Shown here piece after piece: positions 61,484-64,000 of a stretch of DNA of 64,000 nt; position 1 is the stretch's first letter, and each line of letters opens with the position of its first letter. The notes beneath the pieces were generated by a model that worked only from the letters and a program-made list of their open reading frames with translations, had not been told where the DNA came from and did not search any database. Position numbers and translations under genes: made by a program. The stretch comes from GCA-003244245 sp963712995 (lineage in GTDB: Bacteria; Actinomycetota; Actinomycetes; Mycobacteriales; Pseudonocardiaceae). The stretch lies in contig CAVQKH010000026.1 in NCBI GenBank assembly GCA_963712995.1, positions 496,001 through 560,000 of the forward strand. Direction: 5' to 3'.

Positions 61484-61567
61484 ATGAAACACAGGGACGG
61501 CATCGACGGTCGAAACCCAGATGGTGTGGCCGGTAAGTGCGGACATCCCGGAGATTCGCTCCGATGA
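61484..61567 (+). CDS. Possible leader peptide or small protein, cassette C
   Basis: 27 residues from ATG 61484 (MKHRDGIDGRNPDGVAGKCG). Its TGA overlaps the next ATG (ATGA at 61564-61567), and a CAGGAC lies upstream. The coupling is the only real support; it may simply be an upstream open frame. Confidence 0.3.
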   Translation: MKHRDGIDGRNPDGVAGKCGHPGDSLR

Positions 61568-61779
61568 CCGCGGAGAAGTCGCGCCGGTTCGCCCTGACCG
61601 GTTCCGATCCCGAGGGCCGTAACCGAACGATTATCGTGTGGCGGGAGGCCGATCTGGTGGACGGTCACGTGGTGCGCCGGGTGGTGCTCACGCTGGATGC
61701 CACGATGAACACCGCGACGGTGCTCACCTTTTCCGACGCCGTCGAGGTGGCGCAGGCGATCCTGGCGGCGGCCCGATGA
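61564..61779 (+). CDS. Conserved small protein, cassette C
   Basis: 71 residues from ATG 61564. RRFALTGSDPEGRNRTIIVWREADLV then VVRRVVLTLDATMNTATVLTFSDAVEVAQAILAAA reads as beta strands and one helix, a compact domain. I cannot name the family. It overlaps the next gene by ATGA and belongs to the operon divergent from the XRE regulator. Confidence 0.65.
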   Translation: MTAEKSRRFALTGSDPEGRNRTIIVWREADLVDGHVVRRVVLTLDATMNTATVLTFSDAVEVAQAILAAAR

Positions 61780-61868
61780 CGCCTCCGGCAGGGGAGAGCA
61801 CGCTGATCCGTATCCGGCCTCATCTGGTGCGGGTCCTGCCCGGGGAGGTGCCCGGGAATGAGTGCTGA
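61776..61868 (+). CDS. Tiny overlapping gene, cassette C
   Basis: 30 residues from ATG 61776 (MTPPAGESTLIRIRPHLVRV). It starts in the ATGA of the previous gene and its end overlaps the next gene by 11 bases. Existence is supported by these overlaps only; the corresponding position in cassette A also has a very small overlapping gene. Confidence 0.4.
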   Translation: MTPPAGESTLIRIRPHLVRVLPGEVPGNEC

Positions 61869-62154
61869 TGGCCCTCAGTTGAGGGCCGCGAAGCGGCTGC
61901 TGGACCTCGCTAAACGCCAAGGCTTCGCCTTTCAGCGCCTCGCTCCGGGTGAGGATGGCCCGTTGTTCGCTCGACGGGAGACCATCGGGTACCGGGACGA
62001 GATCTATCTCGGCGGGTTCGGCGATTCGTGCCACGCGAGCCGGGCCCGCAAATCGTCGCTGATCGTGCCCGGGGGCCTGCCGGTCACCGCGCAAGTATCC
62101 GGCGATGCGCTCACCGTGCTCCACACCGTGGTGTCCGACTGGCCGATCACCTGA
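61858..62154 (+). CDS. Conserved small protein (AKRLLD/SLIVPGGLPV family), cassette C
   Basis: 98 residues from ATG 61858. QLRAAKRLLDLAKRQGFAFQRLAPGEDGPL, DEIYLGGFGDSCHASRARKSSLIVPGGLPVTAQVSGDALTVLHTVVSDW aligns along its whole length with the cassette A protein at 7518-7805. The best preserved blocks are RLLD.AKR.GFAF, APGEDGPL, DEIYLGGF and SLIVPGGLPVT..VSGDALTVLH. Function unknown. Last gene of the coupled operon divergent from XRE. Confidence 0.7.
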   Translation: MSADGPQLRAAKRLLDLAKRQGFAFQRLAPGEDGPLFARRETIGYRDEIYLGGFGDSCHASRARKSSLIVPGGLPVTAQVSGDALTVLHTVVSDWPIT

Positions 62155-62309
62155 CCCGGCCGCGAGCCACCTCCACAGCAAGCAGAATTTCTTCCCTTTG
62201 AAAATATGCGAACGAATCTCTTATAGCGTACGAATCGAGCCGCCAATCTTCCCCGAGCAGAAACCGAACGAAGCGCGAGTCGAAGATTACGTTTCCGCCG
62301 GTTCAACGG

Positions 62310-64000
62310 TCAGAATCCTGCATCTCCGCGTAAGCTGTCAAGCAGCGCCTTCCCGTGGCTCGGGAGACGCTGGTTCGCCTCGAGCACCTCCAGTAATTCC
62401 CGGGCATGCCGGCTCCGCTCGTCCCCATCCTCGTAAAGCCCAGAAGTCAGATGAAGCGCGAAGGCCAGGTCGACAACAACGTCGACCTGGCCTGGCAAAC
62501 GCTGATAAGCGTCGAGGGCTAGTTGGAGGTACTGCTCCAATGCGGCGGCCGCCTCCTCGAAACGTTCGAGCTGAACGAAACACATGCCAAGCCGCTGGTA
62601 GGAGATGGAGAGGTCGCGTTGGTAGTCGGCGCGGCCGGGTTCGGTCTGGGCGAGTCGATCACGGATGTCGAGGGATTGCTGGTAGAGGGTCAGGGCTTGG
62701 TCGCCTTGGCCCAGGGCCTGGTAGAGGTCCCCGAGTTTGTTGTAGGAGACGGAGAGGTCGCGTTGGTAGTCGGCGCGGCCGGGCTCGGCGTCGGCACGCT
62801 GCGTGAAGGCGTCCACGAGGTGGCGATAGCGTTCCACCGCCTCGCTGGTGAAACCGAGCGCGACCAGGGCCGCACCTTCATGATCGACGAGCAGGAAGTA
62901 GTCTCGTGCCTGGGAGGGCAGCGCAGCGAGCACCTGAGCGGCGAAAGACAATCGCTGGAGGTTCGAGTCCTGCGCCAGGAAATCGGCCACTCCGGTGGCT
63001 ATCTCGGTGGCACGGTCCCACTCCTGGGCGTCGAGGAAGTTCTGGGTCGCCTCAATGCCTTCCTCGACATCGCGGGTTGCGCTCGCGATGCGCCGTCGGC
63101 GCAGCTCACCGGCCCGGCGGCAGCGGTCGCGGTAGTCCTCGGGTGATTGGTGCTCCCGCAGGCCCTCGGCGGTCCAGCGGTGCACCCACAGCCCCTGATC
63201 GGTGTGCAGCACCAGCGAGAGATCGGCGAGCCGTTGCGCGACACGGGCGAGAGCCGCGCCGTCAAGCCCGGAATCGGCCAGCGCCACCGTGAGGTCGGCC
63301 ACCGGCACGGGCAGGCTGGACACCGCCGTCTGCAGCAGCACCGTCCGCTCGGTGTCGTCGAGCGCGGAGAGCAGCACGTCGAGGCAGATGTCCCGGGCGC
63401 CGAGCTGGACGGCCACCGTCACGTCCGCACCCAAGGCTCGGGTCTGGTGCACGTCGATGTCATGGTCGCGAGCCAGCGCGGTGAACTTCTGGCGGACCCG
63501 ATCAATGCTCGCGCCGCGCCGTCGCAGGGCATCGAGGAACTCCAGCACCCGGGGAGGCCCGCCCACCAGCCGGTGCACCAGGGCCGCGTCCTCGCCGGTG
63601 AGCGTGCGCAGCCCCTCCAAGCGCAGGACCAGCCGGCGGGTCTCACCCGGCGACAGCGGCCCGATGGTGAGGTGCCGCAGCAGGTTCTGCAGGCCGGGCA
63701 GCGGGTAGCGGCAGGTGACGAGCAACCTGCCCGCACCGCAGGACTCGGCGAGCTGCTCGATCACCGATGAGGTCCCGGGGTCGGTGAAGGCAGTGCCGTC
63801 GGGAGTGAGGTGGTCCTCGAAATTGTCCAGGACCAGCAGCACCGGATGCTGCCGCAGCACCCGACCTAGAAAGCGCAGCCGGACGTCATCATCGGCAGGC
63901 AAGTCGCCCAGCTGGTCGCGGAGCTCCCGGGCCCATTGGTGCCTCACGGCGAGCAGGTCGACCTGCAGCGCGTCGCAGAGGGCTTTCAGACTCCACGTCC
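62310..64000 (-). CDS. STAND-type (NB-ARC-like) ATPase with TPR repeats, N-terminus beyond window
   Basis: At least 560 residues remain; the frame is open to the right edge. HPVLLVLDNFEDHLTPDG is Walker B, GRLLVTCRYPLPGL the sensor with Arg, then a helical winged region (RTLTGEDAALVHRLVGGPPRVLEFLDAL, SALDDTERTVLLQTAVSSLPVP). The C-terminal part has TPRs, two almost identical (DYQRDLSVSYNKLGDLYQALGQGDQALTLYQQSLDIRDRL and DYQRDLSISYQRLG), and LEQYLQLALDAYQRLP. The P-loop and any effector (CHAT, TIR or protease) must lie outside the window. Such proteins are ring-forming signal ATPases, many of them in anti-phage systems. Confidence 0.8.
   Translation of the reverse strand, partial: TWSLKALCDALQVDLLAVRHQWARELRDQLGDLPADDDVRLRFLGRVLRQHPVLLVLDNFEDHLTPDGTAFTDPGTSSVIEQLAESCGAGRLLVTCRYPLPGLQNLLRHLTIGPLSPGETRRLVLRLEGLRTLTGEDAALVHRLVGGPPRVLEFLDALRRRGASIDRVRQKFTALARDHDIDVHQTRALGADVTVAVQLGARDICLDVLLSALDDTERTVLLQTAVSSLPVPVADLTVALADSGLDGAALARVAQRLADLSLVLHTDQGLWVHRWTAEGLREHQSPEDYRDRCRRAGELRRRRIASATRDVEEGIEATQNFLDAQEWDRATEIATGVADFLAQDSNLQRLSFAAQVLAALPSQARDYFLLVDHEGAALVALGFTSEAVERYRHLVDAFTQRADAEPGRADYQRDLSVSYNKLGDLYQALGQGDQALTLYQQSLDIRDRLAQTEPGRADYQRDLSISYQRLGMCFVQLERFEEAAAALEQYLQLALDAYQRLPGQVDVVVDLAFALHLTSGLYEDGDERSRHARELLEVLEANQRLPSHGKALLDSLRGDAGF

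Overview
The window is GC-rich actinobacterial chromosome, most likely from the order Pseudonocardiales. This rests on a FadE5-type acyl-CoA dehydrogenase, a mycothiol-dependent (maleylpyruvate isomerase type) protein, a PAP2-diacylglycerol kinase fusion, DUF4383 and DUF397 proteins, several XRE regulators with TPR-like tails, frequent GTG starts and ATGA/GTGA gene overlaps. I see no transposase, integrase, phage structural gene, rRNA or CRISPR array.

Layout. 1-3.2 kb: SCP2 sterol-carrier protein (cut by the left edge), a divergent TetR regulator, then glycosyltransferase, hexapeptide acetyltransferase and methyltransferase, which look like a small glycan-modifying operon. 3.2-14.3 kb is an accessory island: a VapBC pair next to a 6-copy 16-bp repeat, a decayed NACHT-LRR ATPase, a second VapBC pair, and two cassettes in which an XRE-TPR regulator faces a divergent operon of tiny overlapping genes. 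14.6-25.8 kb: PAP2-DAGK lipid kinase, PhoX-like phosphatase, AAA ATPase, GroES-like protein with VanW protein, AbrB-PIN toxin-antitoxin pair, FadE5-like dehydrogenase, secreted beta-helix protein and a caspase-like fragment. 26-32.3 kb: MetE-like methyltransferase behind a well-formed promoter and operator, then the selenocysteine locus (tRNA-Sec, selA, selB). 32.4-39.1 kb: membrane proteins (SHOCT, CaCA antiporter, MMPL, two others). 39.4-56.9 kb is mostly housekeeping: asd-ask (aspartate family amino acids), purB, purD and purA (purines), an amidohydrolase, a degenerate GGDEF-EAL protein, a Na+/H+ antiporter. 57-64 kb is accessory again: DUF4143 ATPase, Uma2 nuclease, a broken toxin-antitoxin pair, a third XRE/small-gene cassette and a partial STAND-type ATPase with TPRs.

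Two features run through the window. First, many genes that should be intact carry one single-base frameshift (glycosyltransferase, AAA ATPase, FadE5, beta-helix protein, a 440-residue membrane protein, a PsbP/LpqN-like protein, the mycothiol-dependent enzyme, a Cys-rich small protein). Indel errors in the assembly are the simplest explanation, whereas the NACHT gene, with at least five lesions, looks truly decayed. Second, short 15-19 bp tandem duplications occur at gene ends, starts and linkers again and again, and there are several long palindromes, one of them inserted in frame inside selB.

The most unusual theme is the XRE-TPR/small-gene cassette, present three times, one copy bracketed by 112-bp direct repeats of the 3' end of the NACHT-LRR gene. 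Together with NACHT, caspase, STAND-TPR, PIN and Uma2 remnants this suggests a turnover zone of defence or signalling genes. That interpretation is inference; I could run no database search.
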